A DNA stretch of 64,000 bases from Alternaria dauci. Lineage: Eukaryota; Ascomycota; Dothideomycetes; Pleosporales; Pleosporaceae. The stretch covers positions 1,116,001-1,180,000 of the forward strand of contig NC_091274.1 in the NCBI RefSeq assembly GCF_042100115.1. The letters run 5' to 3'. Below are positions 33,537 to 46,149 of the stretch, piece after piece (within the stretch, counting starts at the first letter, position 1; every line of letters starts with the position of its first letter). A model generated the notes under the pieces. The model saw only the letters and a list, made by a program, of their open reading frames with translations, ran no database searches and was not told the origin of the DNA. Made by a program: the position numbers and the translations under genes.

Positions 33537-36500
33537 AATGTCGAATGTTCCAGGTAGGCTGGGAAGAGGAGAACAGGCACAGTGAGTGAGTGGGCTTCTG
33601 CGATGCGAAGGTAGATTATGGCGCGATCTTTGTGGTGCTGACTCTTTTGCTGTTGCCTGATCACTGTTGTCGCGACCGTCTCCATAGTCGCGTCCTATCC
33701 GAAAACACAGCGCACGGACTGGGTCCAACGCGCAACGCGCGCACGCCAGCTCACGTGGTTGAGCCGTCTTGTCTCGTGTCGAACAAACGTGCCTCGGCTC
33801 GACATGCCCCGTCCCGAAACCTTCTTTCGCACGCACATAACCCCTTTCGCACTGCCACTTGTAGTCTTGCACACGTCATCGGCTCCCAGCCCAAATGTAG
33901 CATCGAATCCCGCGAGCCACAAGCATTCTGCGCTGCAAGCCACAAGTACCTCGGTTCGCTCAGGCTTGCTCGAAGAAGAATGAGTACCTGTCGATCACAC
34001 CAACATGCGTCGTCCCACAATATCGTGAGTAGATTCGGAGCATGCGGACTCGAAAGCATGTAGCCCTGCAAGCAGAGGAGGGACATCGATGGCGTCGATG
34101 ACGGAGCGCGCGAAGATCTGATCCTTGAAATTTGCTGGCGTGTTGTTCGGTGCATGGTACGATTTCGCGTATAAAGGGCGTGCAGATCTCGTATTCCTAC
34201 CACACATCCTCCACCTAGACCCCTACACCATATTTGCATTCTCTAGTACACCGGAGATACTTCCCGTCCACGCTTCCTTACTTCACATCCCACCAGCAGT
34301 CCAAGAAGCAGGGCTAGCGCAGATGACCAATTGTGTCTGATGCTGCACCCGGCGCAGCAACGCTTGCAAAACTTACCACAGTATCGGAAATGGATGCACG
34401 TTTTCTGCCACCAAGCACCTCCATGTGGCCTCTCAAACTCTAAACTACACGGCCCAGGGTCACCCCTTTCTACGCCTGACAAGAGAGGATGCTCAATGAC
34501 TGATCATGTAATTATACGAATGGGACACTGACAAATCTGCCATATACATGTACATGCGAGACGCATTCCACTGCCGTTAGTCGCGGGCTCTTCCCTCCGC
34601 TATCAAGGACATCCCCTCCACTCAAATGAATACCACCGAGGAAGCCACGCGAGCGCAATGCACCAAACCACATGAGAACTGCACCGTTTGGTCCAAGAGA
34701 ACCCTATCTGACAAACCTAATCTTCACTCCGTTGACAAGCCACTACGCGGCTATATACGGTCGGAGGTGCACGACGCACGACGCTCACCGGCCCGAGAGG
34801 GTAGTTCCGAAGCTGCGTAGTCATTGCTGACTACGCAATGCAAAATCCAAGTGGCTGACGTGCCAACCGAGTGCCGGCTTGATGTAGTGGTGATCACGAG
34901 GAACTCACATGGCATGCCGATCAGAGCTCGGCATCGTGGTATCAACATTTAATATCTATACTGTCGGGAACAAAGAGAAGACAGAGATTGAGGCTTACTG
35001 TCGTATCATTACGCTTACATTACCTTTGCAGCCCGAGAACTCCCTGGTTTGGTATGACGGTTCTCACCCTCAAAACTCTATCAATGCATGAACGCCCTAT
35101 CGTTCCGTATATCTCTCGACCCTTCGGGCGCCTGCCCCGAAGTTCTACCGAGATTGAATACCAACAACGACTGTCGGCAGCCTATCTCCGATCCGCAGCC
35201 TCGCCCTCCACCAAACAGCTCTCCCCGGCCCTCCTCCGCACCAACCACAACCCGCGGAGGAGGTCGACGCATGCACCAACAACCCATCACATCTCCGACC
35301 ATCCCCACCGATGCGACCAACCTACCTACGAGTTAAAACCTGCAGACGTAGCTTTCGGGATTGACTGTATGGATCCGCAGCTTGCTTTGAACGACATGAT
35401 TTGCGCGATTCAGTCAAAGGCCGTGTTCTGACTTTTGACAGATAAAAAGAAATACAGGGTACGTTCGGTGGTGCTTCCGTGGGCGCAGCATACGCACTTG
35501 GCATACGCACTTGGCATACGAGTTGGATTAGGAGGGGCCAGGGCTAGATGTAATCAGCGGCCCGAGGCCCAGACTCGTGAAGGGGTTGTGGAGGTTTTCA
35601 GGAGTGAGGGTAAAATGTGCTTATGTGATGCGGATGTTCGGGGTAAGGCAGATGTGCGGTTGTGCCCCTCGGAGAATTCGCCGTGCTGTGGTCGGCCAAT
35701 ATCAAATTGGTGAGCAGAGTTCAAGTCATTGCCAGCAAGAAGCAGGGGTGTGTAGTATCGTTATGAGTTCTTCTATAGTATGAGGGTATCATTGGAAACC
35801 TCCTATTAGGATACAGTGGTGCTCTATTTGCATTCCATCATCCGTTCGATGCTTATCGAGTGCCTTCGTCTGGTCTTGTCGACTGCTCTTCCATATCCAG
35901 CATTGGAATCAACTCTCCTCGACCCAAACTGACAAAAGTCTCGATGAGGAGACTGTCGCGATACCCCATCTTCACTGCCCCAATGGTCCTCACTTCGACG
36001 CTCGCTCGTCGGAAAGTACGATGAACAGAGTAGAAAAGCTGCGGTGCAGCCCTGCATAATTGCCCAAAAATAGCATTCTGGGCAACGTCCGATAGTCTTC
36101 GGGCCCAGATTTTGGTTTCCGTGCAGGAAAAGAATAATAATAATAAGAAAAGAACACCTGCGAACTTGGGTTGTTGCAAACGTTCAGTGACGTACGCTTG
36201 CAGGTTGAATCCCGCCATGACCACCAGAAGAAAAGAAATACCAGAAAAAGACAATAAAGGTAAACAAATATGACAAAAGTGAAAGGAGAAAAAGGGGTAA
36301 TTCCGCGAACGACCACCTGATGCAATTTTTTTGGCCGGGAACCCATAAAACGCCCCAGTCTATGACTCGATGCAATGGAGTAGGAGAATAGGTTGAGAGC
36401 CGGCGGAGAAGAGGTATCAGGAGAGTGATGCTAGTTATCCAAGAAAGAGGCACGAGCTTGAAAAGGTTCGGCACTCGCATATCGTCGTAGTGTCATGGTG

Positions 36501-36544
36501 CGAAGAGGATCAGAATCAGTCGTGAGAGTGGCCAGATATTCATT
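33537..36544. other. 3-kb intergenic, chk1 promoter and flbA 3' region
   Basis: No gene with supportable family features. It holds a small 13-bp tandem repeat at 35488-35526 and an (aat)n run near 36131. Open frames up to about 160 codons occur on both strands, but none has recognisable domains or clean splicing. Confidence 0.5.
35488..35526 (+). repeat. 13-bp tandem repeat, three copies
   Basis: The unit gcatacgcacttg is present twice exactly (35488-35500, 35501-35513) and a third time with changes (gcatacgagttgg). No function is apparent. Confidence 0.8.
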
Positions 36545-38949
36545 CTACGATCGGGTGGCAGTTGGTGAGGCGACGTAGGCGGATGCAGCGGCGGCATCAA
36601 GCCCGCGTAGTTGGGGACCGTATTTGGCGTGCTTTACGAATTTGGGTACAGAGTCCTAATGTAAGATGAGCAAGATGTTGGAGCGATGAGTAGACGGAGA
36701 TGAACATACACTTGACATCAGCTTGAAGATAGATTGCTGTGCCTTCTCAAAGAGCGAGGCAACTTCGTTGAGGCTTTGCAACATTGCTGCGTCGTCCCCG
36801 ACGGCACGTGTCATACGAGTGGCGAGTTGTGTACGGAGACCATGGTCGATGTTGAGCTCGTTGGGCGAGCCAGGAGCCAGGAAAGCATTGTACAGGCCTA
36901 GACTGGTTAGAGAAGGATTGCAGATTTAGAGTGTCCAATATTATCATAAGCTGCAGCAAGAGTCTCTCGGATGGTCTCGACTTTGTTATCACCCTTGTCG
37001 TTGATAGCGTCGCGGTACTGCTTGTTGAACTGCTGGACTTCGAGGTAGAAGGAAAGATTCTCCTCGCACATGGTTTCCTTGAGGAATTCGCGATACAAAA
37101 GGCGCCATGAAGGGTTACGGATGATGACGTTGGTGCGGTTGCTGTTGGAGTCGCGGGCAACTCCATCCCTCGACTTTACAGCAATGTCTCCGCCGGATGG
37201 GACATCGTCCAAAAGCCAGCCAGCAATGCGTTCACCGTGGTTGGTAATGTAGTAGTGTACCTGCTTAGAAGGCTGAAACTGGTGTTCTGAATTGCGGGGA
37301 TCAACTGGAGCGATGAGCTTTAGTTGCAAGAATAATGAGCCGACCTCGACGGATTCGCGGGGGTCGACCATGGTTGTGCAGTCCATGAGCCACTGTGCGG
37401 CGTTGCGTCCATTGAAGGTGTACTCAAACTGGCGTTGCGACGTAGGCCGATGCTTGACAAGCTTAACTCCAACATCACACTTTGAGAACTCGTGTATTGA
37501 ATCGGAATCTGACTGGGTTTCATTTGCGGTGGTACCAATGAAGCGGCGGAAGAGGATCTCAACAGTCTGTTCGTCATGATGGAGCTTGTCGGTTTCGGTG
37601 TTGCGCTCGAGAACAACGAGTTGTCGGGGATTCCTGTTGGACTCGATGACTGCCTTGACGTGGGCTGAAGCGATGCCGTTGCGTGTGCAGAATCGCTCCA
37701 GGATGTGGATGCCCTTGGGCGTAAGTTGCCAGACGGAGCTCTTGTTCATGAAGTCTGTCTTGCCCTCTACCGACTCGACAAACTTGGCCTCGAGGAACTT
37801 CTGGCAGACGGAGCGCGCCATTTCCTTTGCCATTGAGAAGGTGGTTGTAGTGGTCGTGGTGACGACACGTGATGAGTCTTTGGGGTCTGGCATGCGGTTT
37901 GACTGGGAGAATTTGAGGGAGCCAAGGTTGGTGATTGCTTCATCTGATGTGAAGGTGAAGTCAATCATCCTGAAGCGAACACGATGTGCTGTAAGGGGAA
38001 GTGAGACCATGAGTGTTGAGAAGAGATCCTTGAAGTCCTGGTTCATGTGTTAGCTGGTGTTTTGCGCACAGTCGAAGTTTGACGACACAGCAGACACGTT
38101 TCCTGGGTTGGGCATTTGCGATGTGGATATGTCAGGAATATGGGACATGTGTGGTCATGGTCGCCAATGGCCTGGTGGTGCTTCACAAGCTTCAGGGAAA
38201 CGGCTTCTTTACGCTTTTGACGGCCCGGGCACGTTGGCAGTGACTGGAATGATTGTACTCACCCTGGTATAGGGCCGCTCATCGTCGGTCATGCGGAGTA
38301 AGCGCGAACTTGTTTGATGCATTTTGTCTGGCTTGCCTGCTCTGGGCCTCTCTGACAGGTGTCGTGTGGCTTCCTCCTCTTCAACTATGACGTCGCCGTC
38401 TTCGTGGGGGGTGGGGGTGGGGGTGGTGGTGGTGGTGGAGGCGGCGGCGGCGGCGGATTCGCGTGCGGGCGAGAGATCAGGGCCACGGACGAGCGACTGC
38501 GAGGAGCGTGGTGCGCCTGTAGCGTAGAAGGGCGACTCGGCGGGGCTCTTTGCGGTGGTCGAGGGCGTCCTGGTGAGTTCGCGGCTTCCTTTACGCAGCA
38601 GAGGAAAGCGGGAGAGGGTGTAGCGCCTCGCGTGGTTGATGGAAGCGCGGGAGGAGGGCGGCGGGGGCGGATTGTCTGTGGTTGGGGCCGGGGCGGCGCT
38701 TGGTGAGGACGTCGAGGCCGGTGTGTCTGAGCCGGCCGAGGCAGGTGCACTGGGGAGGCGGTCGCTGTCGCTGTCGCTGTCGGGGTGGTGGTTGTGGTTG
38801 AGGTTGTGGTTGAGGTTGTGGTGGCCGGGTCCGGGATGGGGATGGGGATGGGGGTAGAGGGGCTCGCTCGAGGGAGGAGGGCTCAGGCGGTTAGGCACAG
38901 AGGAGACGGACACAGTCAAGGGGAGAAGAGAGGTCGTCTGGAAGGGCAT
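36545..38949 (-). CDS. flbA: Regulator of G-protein signalling FlbA-type (DEP-DEP-RGS)
   Basis: Minus-strand exons are 38949..38263, 38037..36945, 36897..36710 and 36655..36545, giving 692 aa, close to A. nidulans FlbA (about 719). It is a GTPase-activating protein that turns off a heterotrimeric G-alpha; in Aspergillus it allows conidiation. Residues 1-220 are low-complexity (His/Asn/Asp-Ser repeats, poly-Pro, Thr runs). TRDFKDLFSTLMVSLPL starts the first DEP-like domain (about 230-330). A second DEP (RQFEYTFNGRNAAQWLMDC, TNHGERIAGWLLDD) lies near 415-510. The RGS domain follows (NPSWRLLYREFLKETMCEENLSFYLEVQQF ... GLYNAFLAPGSPNELNIDHGLR ... SLNEVASLFEKAQQSIFKLM). The intron between exons 2 and 3 has an AT donor instead of GT, but phase and homology require it. 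Confidence 0.88.
38406..38438 (+). repeat. G-rich tract on + strand within flbA exon 1
   Basis: Runs of five to six G separated by single T, then ggt repeats. On the coding (minus) strand this encodes a Thr/Pro run. It is able in principle to form a G-quadruplex on the + (template) strand. Confidence 0.7.
38827..38854 (+). repeat. Perfect G-quadruplex motif, flbA 5' coding end
   Basis: GGG-tcc-GGG-at-GGGG-at-GGGG-at-GGGGG: five G runs with loops of 2-3 bases on the template strand, about 100-120 bp inside the flbA start. The coding strand gives His/Pro repeats. Confidence 0.75.
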
Positions 38950-41900
38950 GCCGAGCAGAAAGATGGTCGCGGAGAATCAAATCGCGGACCTCAGTGAAGG
39001 GCAATGTGTGGGTACCCTAGCTGGGATTGGCCTCTACGGGCTGGTGGCCCGTGACGACTGAGTCTTCTGCCGCTCCCACAGCCCTCACACCGCCCTCCCA
39101 AGACGGCGAACATGGCCCAGCATGGCGCCGAATTAGCCCTGGAGCTGGGCCATGACAAAGGCACTAACCGCAGCGGCCTCCTAGTCGCATACGAGACACA
39201 TGGCGGCATGCACGGCCATCAGCGTATGGGAATAAAGGCACTTGGCCATGGGCTTCCACGAGGCATCCCTGCCCTCTGCCGCCCCCTGTCGGCGGTGAGA
39301 CGCTGCCGATGACTACGTCGCACCGCACACCAACGCCCGACAAGGCTGGCCCCCCAAACTGCCTGACTGCGACACCCAAGAACGCTGCAGCCAGTCATGT
39401 GCCCCATGTCGTGCTGCCTCTGTGCTCTGTTGAGAAGGGAGAGGGCGACGCAGCCAGCTGTCTCTATTCCGCAAACACGTCCTAGCCCCCGCCCAAGGCA
39501 GCAAAGCGTCGTTGCGCAAACACGGCGCTTTCTTACACACCACAAACTCCCGCGTTTCGCATCTGCACCGCCGTTTGTCCAACTTCTGGCAGGTCCCGTT
39601 TTCGCGTAACCTTTTTCTGCTCGCCACCCAATACCCGCCACTCTTGGCCCGCAAACTCGTCGTACTGTGTGCCATGGTCAACTGTCCGTCGTACACGAGT
39701 CGCCGTCATCCAGAAGCCCCGAACTTACTTTGCTGTTGCTGAGCCCACCAAAAACGTGGAATGCACGTTGCACCCTGGCCTGCCACCATGGCCCGCCGTC
39801 GTCAGCATGGCTGCATTTCTCCCACATGCAACTACGTGCAGCTTCTGTCCCACACACCACTCACATCGCTGACAGCGTCGTTGCCAAATCTCACAACTCT
39901 GCATTGCACCCATCATGTCCACACGTCATCGTGTCTGTACAGACGCGGCAGATCTGCATCTCGTCTACAGTCGATCGATGCCTGACTGCTACAACACCTC
40001 TAGCCATGTCGGTGGAGATTGTCGTCTTTCTCGGCCTGGAGAATGGTACATGTGCCACACTTTCCACGTGTGCGACCCCACAACCACGACGAATCGCTGC
40101 TCTTCCATGCGAGACATCGCTCTCCTTGGCTGTGGCCCGCATTGCTGCCAGTTCCGCCATGCTGGACCCTTCAAGCCTCAAAGCCTCCTGTGACTGCCCA
40201 ATCCGCCCATCGTCATCACTTTCGGCTTCGTTCGGACTCGACTCCTACGATTCGTGGCGTCTTTACGGGTGAGCTGCTGCAGATCTCTCCACGTTGATTG
40301 CACAATGAGCAGAGCATAGCCCATGTCTCAAGCCCCAAGCAGCAATACGCTCAGCATGCGGTCCGCCACATTATCCTCTCCGGAATAGTCCCGCCCTTGG
40401 ACATGCCCCAGCTGCAGGCCACGATGCAGCACGTGCAACAGGTCAAGGGAGAGAAGAGAAGAAAAAAAGCATCCACTCGTGCGTTTCAGAGTGGCGGTCG
40501 GCGCGGAACTAGCCATGCCATGATGACACAGGGACGAGAATGCATCCACCGCGCGCTCGCATTGTTGCGTTTTCCCGACGCTCTTGGGGTGGCCGGCGGC
40601 TTCTTCCCGCTCAACCACGCTTTGTGGCGAGAGCAGATGCGGCTAGCGGACGAGCATACCTTGGTTCTCGCCAAGCTCAGCCAAAAATGATGATGATATG
40701 TACAAGTAGTATTGAGCAGCTCCCGGAGGCTTCGGATCATCATGTTAGCCCATTATCCTTTCAGCCTCCCGGAACCCGTATGGGTTTTGAAGCAATGCCG
40801 GTGCAGTATACTCTACCACCAAAGATCCCTAGCTGCCGCATGCAAATGCCGTCATCCTTGCAATCATCAGCCCATACTGCTGATCTGGGGTCAATTTTTT
40901 TCCTCTCCAAAGGTTTTCGAATTATCAAAGCTTGTCCGCTCTAGCCGCGAGGGAAATATCTTTAGGTTATCTTCGCAGGAATCCCATGGCTACCTTACGA
41001 GGCTAAGATCGTCGGCGCTTACGGCAGCTTCAGAGCACAACGACTCATGCAGGTTTTCGTCAAGATAATGCCGTGCTGCCAGGGGTATCAACACGTGGCA
41101 ACCGATTCCTTTTGCCTAGCGGCCGCTGGCGTGAACGATGCAGCATTGTGTAACACCGAGGCATTTTGCCCATCCATTAACCGCTCGGACAAGCCTCGAC
41201 CATAACGATGCGACAGTCCTATCAATGTGGCCTCTCAGCGCTACTACAATCACGCGAGCATCACAGTGCAGCAGGTAAACATTACCCGAGAATTGATGAG
41301 ATTCGACCGAGGACCGTCAGCGTGGCTTTGGAAACGCTTTCTCTGACACGCTTCTCATTTGCAGCCTGTTTCAACAGGGGCTACACTGCCATGTGCCATG
41401 CCGATATTGAGCGCATCCCCTCACTCCCTCTTCACACCTTATCTCCCTTATCTCCACACATATTGCCTCTGGTTATTGAACTTGAGATTTTTCTTCGACG
41501 CGTATGGTTTCCGAGGTGGGGCGCTGGAAGCACGTTCTGCCCGGTGTAGAAATGTCGGTGAGACGGCGAGCGTCGGTGGACGATAAGATGCAAGGCGGTC
41601 GCGCATGGCATCCTCGATCGTGACAGGTCACGAGCTGCTCTGGATCTTCTGTAGTTTGTGGAGATGGAACCAGACCTCGGGTCCATGAACGAGGCGGGAC
41701 TCGGAGGCTTGATAGCGCCGGTTAGTGTGTTTTTGAAAGAAGGTTGTCGTTAATTGCAGCAGGATGAAGCTCCGCGGCGAGAGACGGTACACGATCTCGA
41801 CCCTGGTGGCTTTTTACATCGGAAATTCCACTTCAGGTTTTGCAGCCATGCAGAGAGTGGCGTTCCTCAACATTAGCGAACGTCGAGCATAAAACTGCAA

Positions 41901-44900
41901 AAAGCGAGATTGTTTGCTCCCTGACTCGAGTCAGCCACTTTACGTGGAAAATGGTCGGCTGTCTGTCGCCGAAAGACCCACGACGCACTTGGCCCTGAAT
42001 CTCCACGATGCCGTCTCTGGTGGCCTTTGTCCCGAGGAAGGTTGTGCGTAATAAGAGAAGGGTCTTGAGCGTTGATGTTCAATGCCGTTTCTGCACCTCG
42101 GGTGATGCGCGCGGCGATCCAGGTTCCATTCCAGGATCCGGGTCGAGCTCCAAGGCTTCGGGTCGCAATACGCGTGCTATTGCGCGATGAGTAAAGACTA
42201 GTGGGTTGTCGCTTTCTGCTAAACTTTCCTCTCTTAGTGTATAGGTAGTAGGCGATGCGCCAAAGGGAGCTTCTACGGCGGCTGCCCTTGTCCGACGTTA
42301 AATCGGTACTAGACAGCCTTTACAAGCATCAGTCAGAGAGCAACGATTGCGATGAAGCAGAGAAAGAAACCACTCCGCCACCAAATTATGTGTTTCCGTG
42401 AGAGGATGGTAAAGTGGGTTGTGTGGTGTTGGCGGTAAGCAATGAAGGTGCTCGAAGATTGTGTCGAGACCACCACAATAGTACCTCTAGCGTCATAGCA
42501 CCAGTTGCAAACGCAGCAGAGTTGTAGGTGGGATATCTCACGTTCCCAAGGCGTTCTCCAAGCGAACAATTTGTTAGTCGAGCACAATGAGCCCGTTTAT
42601 CGGTCTTCGCACGGCCTACAGTCTCTCGCATTGAATACAGGCTATGCAGCTCAATTTCCAGGTCTCCGCTATTCTTTGTTTTCTTGCTGCAGTGTAAGTA
42701 GACAGGATTCCTCCGTCGCGACCTCCTTGGATCCTGACAACTTCTGATAATATTAGCCTCACTAGTATATACCACGCACGCCCCGTACGGCAGTCTTGCA
42801 CGGACAGTACGTAGAGCACCAAAATAGTTCCCAATTCTACGAACTAGAGACCCCGGAGATCCGTACACCAGTTTGGTAGTCATACGCCGCCACCTTGGCA
42901 TCGTCATAGTGGTAATCCGAGATCCAGGGTAGCCCGGCAGCACAGCACAGACAGGAGAGTGAATCGTCTATCAGATCACCAACAAGCGAAGGAAGAGTCA
43001 TAGGTACAGTAAAGCAAATAAAACGTTTTCGCGACACTGTTGGGGGACCATGCTGGTCCATTGCGGGCGTGATGACACCAAGCAGATGCGGACTATTCGC
43101 AAGGAAACGTGAAAGAGAAGCTTGTCGAGCTAGACGGTTGTGGTACTCACCATGTTACGATGACACAATCACGACAACGATCTGAACGCGATTTTGGACA
43201 CAAGTAGCATTTTGCAGATCGGATTCGGGCAAGTCGTGGGTAGTTGTCAACAGTTCCTGTTGCAAATCGGGACAGCCGATATATTGAGGGGCATAGCATG
43301 TATCGATGTAGGTGGGACAAGGGATACATGCTTATCAGAGTCAGAGACAAATTGCCGAATGCTCTGGCGAAAATTGTATCATTCCAACAAAGACACATAC
43401 AACATGGTCCCATTATTGGGTTGACTGTTATAAACGCAAGGTTGATAAGGGTCCGTTAAGGTATGTGGCGTCTGGGGATAAGTATTCGCATCCGTGGCGA
43501 TTACATGACCGTCAGGATAGGGAAGGTGGAAGTACGATGTAGCCAACATGGAGATGCAAGACTCTATTCCCAAAAGGAGGTGTTAGTGGGACTGACCTTC
43601 AATCTAATGATGTCTGAACAGGCTCTACCGACAATGACTGTGGGATTTATATTGCTTTCGTAGGCTATTCTCCTCCTATCAGACATGCTTTTACATCCTA
43701 CAAACCTACTATATTCTTAGGTATATATCTTTTTTCCTAAAATAACCTACAGTGCGACGCCTGAGTAACTCCAAGGTCTACATCCCACAAAGATTATATA
43801 TACGACCATCACTCAGCTGGGCCTCAGTTTATTGTCATGCAGTTTCTGGATACTTCCCAAATACCTGTAGCGAGGCATTCTAGTTGCATACATCGCTGTT
43901 GCGTTGAGGTGAGGATTCCCATCAAGGGATATGATGTACAAGAATCGGAAGCATGAATACTGATTCTCTGTGACGAGGACGGTTGTACCTCGAATCGACG
44001 ATTGCGGGTCGTCCGACAGCATAATTGCAGCCTCGATCGCAGTGAGATCATGATTCACAGAGGTGTTTAGTAGAGATATCGGATCTGACACTCTTCTAAA
44101 TCCGATATACATTCCTACCCCTATATATCATGTATCTCAACCCTAACACGGACCCCATGGTGCTTGAAGTTCTTGTATTCGATATAGAAACGCTGGCTAA
44201 GATATTTCATGTATTATTCTGCATACAGGGTCAGCCACTCTCTACTCTCAACCTATGGTAGCCTTTGCCTACGAAAGTCGAGCTTGTGCGCAGACCTAGA
44301 TGTCTTATATATCCGAGACTCACTGGTGGAGATATAGTTAGAAGAAATAAGTACATGAACTGCCTCTCTACACTGACAGTGCTAGGTATTTTAAACAGCC
44401 CTGTTGTTACCCCTGCAGTTAGAATACTGAAGTGGAAAGCATATTTCTTCCGGGTTGTGTTAGAACTTACTAACTGTGCATATTTGAAGGATTCATTTGC
44501 AAACCTCTCTAACTCTAGATTCTTGCTTATGGCTCGTGAAGCTTGTGGCGGCATCTGAGAGCTTACCTACGTATCCGTTGCGTGCAAGCTGTCGTTTCAC
44601 TACATGAGACTCTGCATTCCTCTGCGTTTGGTACAGCGATGCTGTCTAACCAAGGATATTCGCTGCCTAGAATGGCAAAGTTTTGTACATAGTTACTGCG
44701 AAGTCTACGGTATTTCGAATTTCACTTTCGAACTTGGCTACGTTGTACACGTTGCAGGTAGTAATTTCTTTCTCAAATTCGGTGCTTAGGGAAGATTGGT
44801 ATGGCGTAGCGACTTTGTTGAGCGCTCTTTGCGCTTGTTGGCGACCATGCCTAGGTGTTCAACTTCTGCCCGTTCATATGCTGAGGACTGAGCTACTTCA

Positions 44901-46149
44901 ATATAGGCTCTGTTTCGGCTCTTCCGCTCCAGACAATGTGGCTTCGTACTACAAGTCTTGTATAATATCAGACATATGCTGGAACTTTACCCAATATCCT
45001 TGTACACGAGACTTTCAGCTGGGTAGATCTCTTGAGAGTGTGCGTCATCCGGTCGGTCATAGGGGATTCGACTACGTTCAGAAGTCGATTGAAGAATGAA
45101 TAGTTCGTATGATTGCTCTTTTGATTGACTCATTGGACGCGTGAGTCGAGTCTACGAGTTAATACGATAAGCTACGCGTGAGGTTTTACAATTACGACTT
45201 CACGGCCAGCGGTTTCTCCAGTGGTATGGCTAGCGACATGCTTTCCCCGTGCGACTGTGGTTGGTGCAGGATGACGTAATTTTGATCGCTTCAATCATCT
45301 CGTGTATCGCGTTAGTATCGATATTCCAACACCCACATTTACGAACAAACCATGCATGAACACCATTTTCTTATTTATACGTATTACAGAAACCGACAAA
45401 GATATTATGAGCTTCAAAACCCTAACGACTCGGGCACCTTCATGAACGTTCGACACGTCTGACATACTTGATATTGGAATCCGTGGTGGGCTTCATATTG
45501 GGCAAGTTCGTGCATGAGAGAGAAGTTACCAGCAGCAGCAGAGGCTTCATACACTCTCGCACACAAGTATTTCAACTGATTAATTGCACAAGAAATACAG
45601 TACTATGCTGAGAACCACAGTATCATAATAACCTAGACGAACCCAGCGAAACAACAATAAAGCTATGTAATCCACCGTTCCCTAAAGCGCAACCCAAAGA
45701 TCATCGCTATACAATAGGCCTCTACCAGAAGACCCAAAGGCAACTCTACTCATTCAATATCTAAATCCCTGAGCTGCGTTCAACGCGCTTCGTCGATTCG
45801 GCGACCGGCCTATGTTGCGTTGATATTTGAATTCTGATTCAGCGTAGAGGTTGCATACTCACTCTCGCTGCTTCCTCTAGCCAAGGGCGACTTCTGAAAG
45901 CGCATCGTGAAGACGACAACGCCTTCGCATTCTAAGAACAATCCTCGTGGCAGTGCCTGTAGCCAGGGCTTAATGAGAGTCCACACTCTACCTTTTCGGG
46001 TTCGGTTCGGACCTAGACAAGCTTGGGTGGGTGTCGTGAACCTTCAGCTGCCAACCATACATGGCGGTCAGCGCTTTCAAGAGATGGAGGAGCCGGGGAC
46101 CTTCAGGCATGAGCCAGCGGTGGCGTTCAGCATTGTCGAGAAGAGGCGT
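38950..46149. other. 7.2-kb gene-poor region
   Basis: I find no gene here that I can support. The first 1-1.5 kb next to flbA is GC-rich with many short frames and probably contains its promoter and a long leader. From about 42.3 kb the sequence is more AT-rich with short, stop-broken frames. A 7-bp inverted repeat (tcgtgac-ag-gtcacga) lies near 41616. Old mutated repeats are possible, but no transposase or reverse-transcriptase motif is readable. Confidence 0.55.

Noticed and set aside
35088..35336. 82-codon Pro/Thr-rich frame that might join a second exon near 35430
   Set aside because: No family match and no convincing splice pair; composition explained by local C-richness.
40298..40690. 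130-codon plus-strand frame
   Set aside because: No recognisable motif, overlapped by frames of similar length on the other strand.
43190..44560. Possible decayed transposon in the AT-rich part of the gene desert
   Set aside because: No transposase, integrase or reverse-transcriptase motif and no terminal repeats could be identified by eye.
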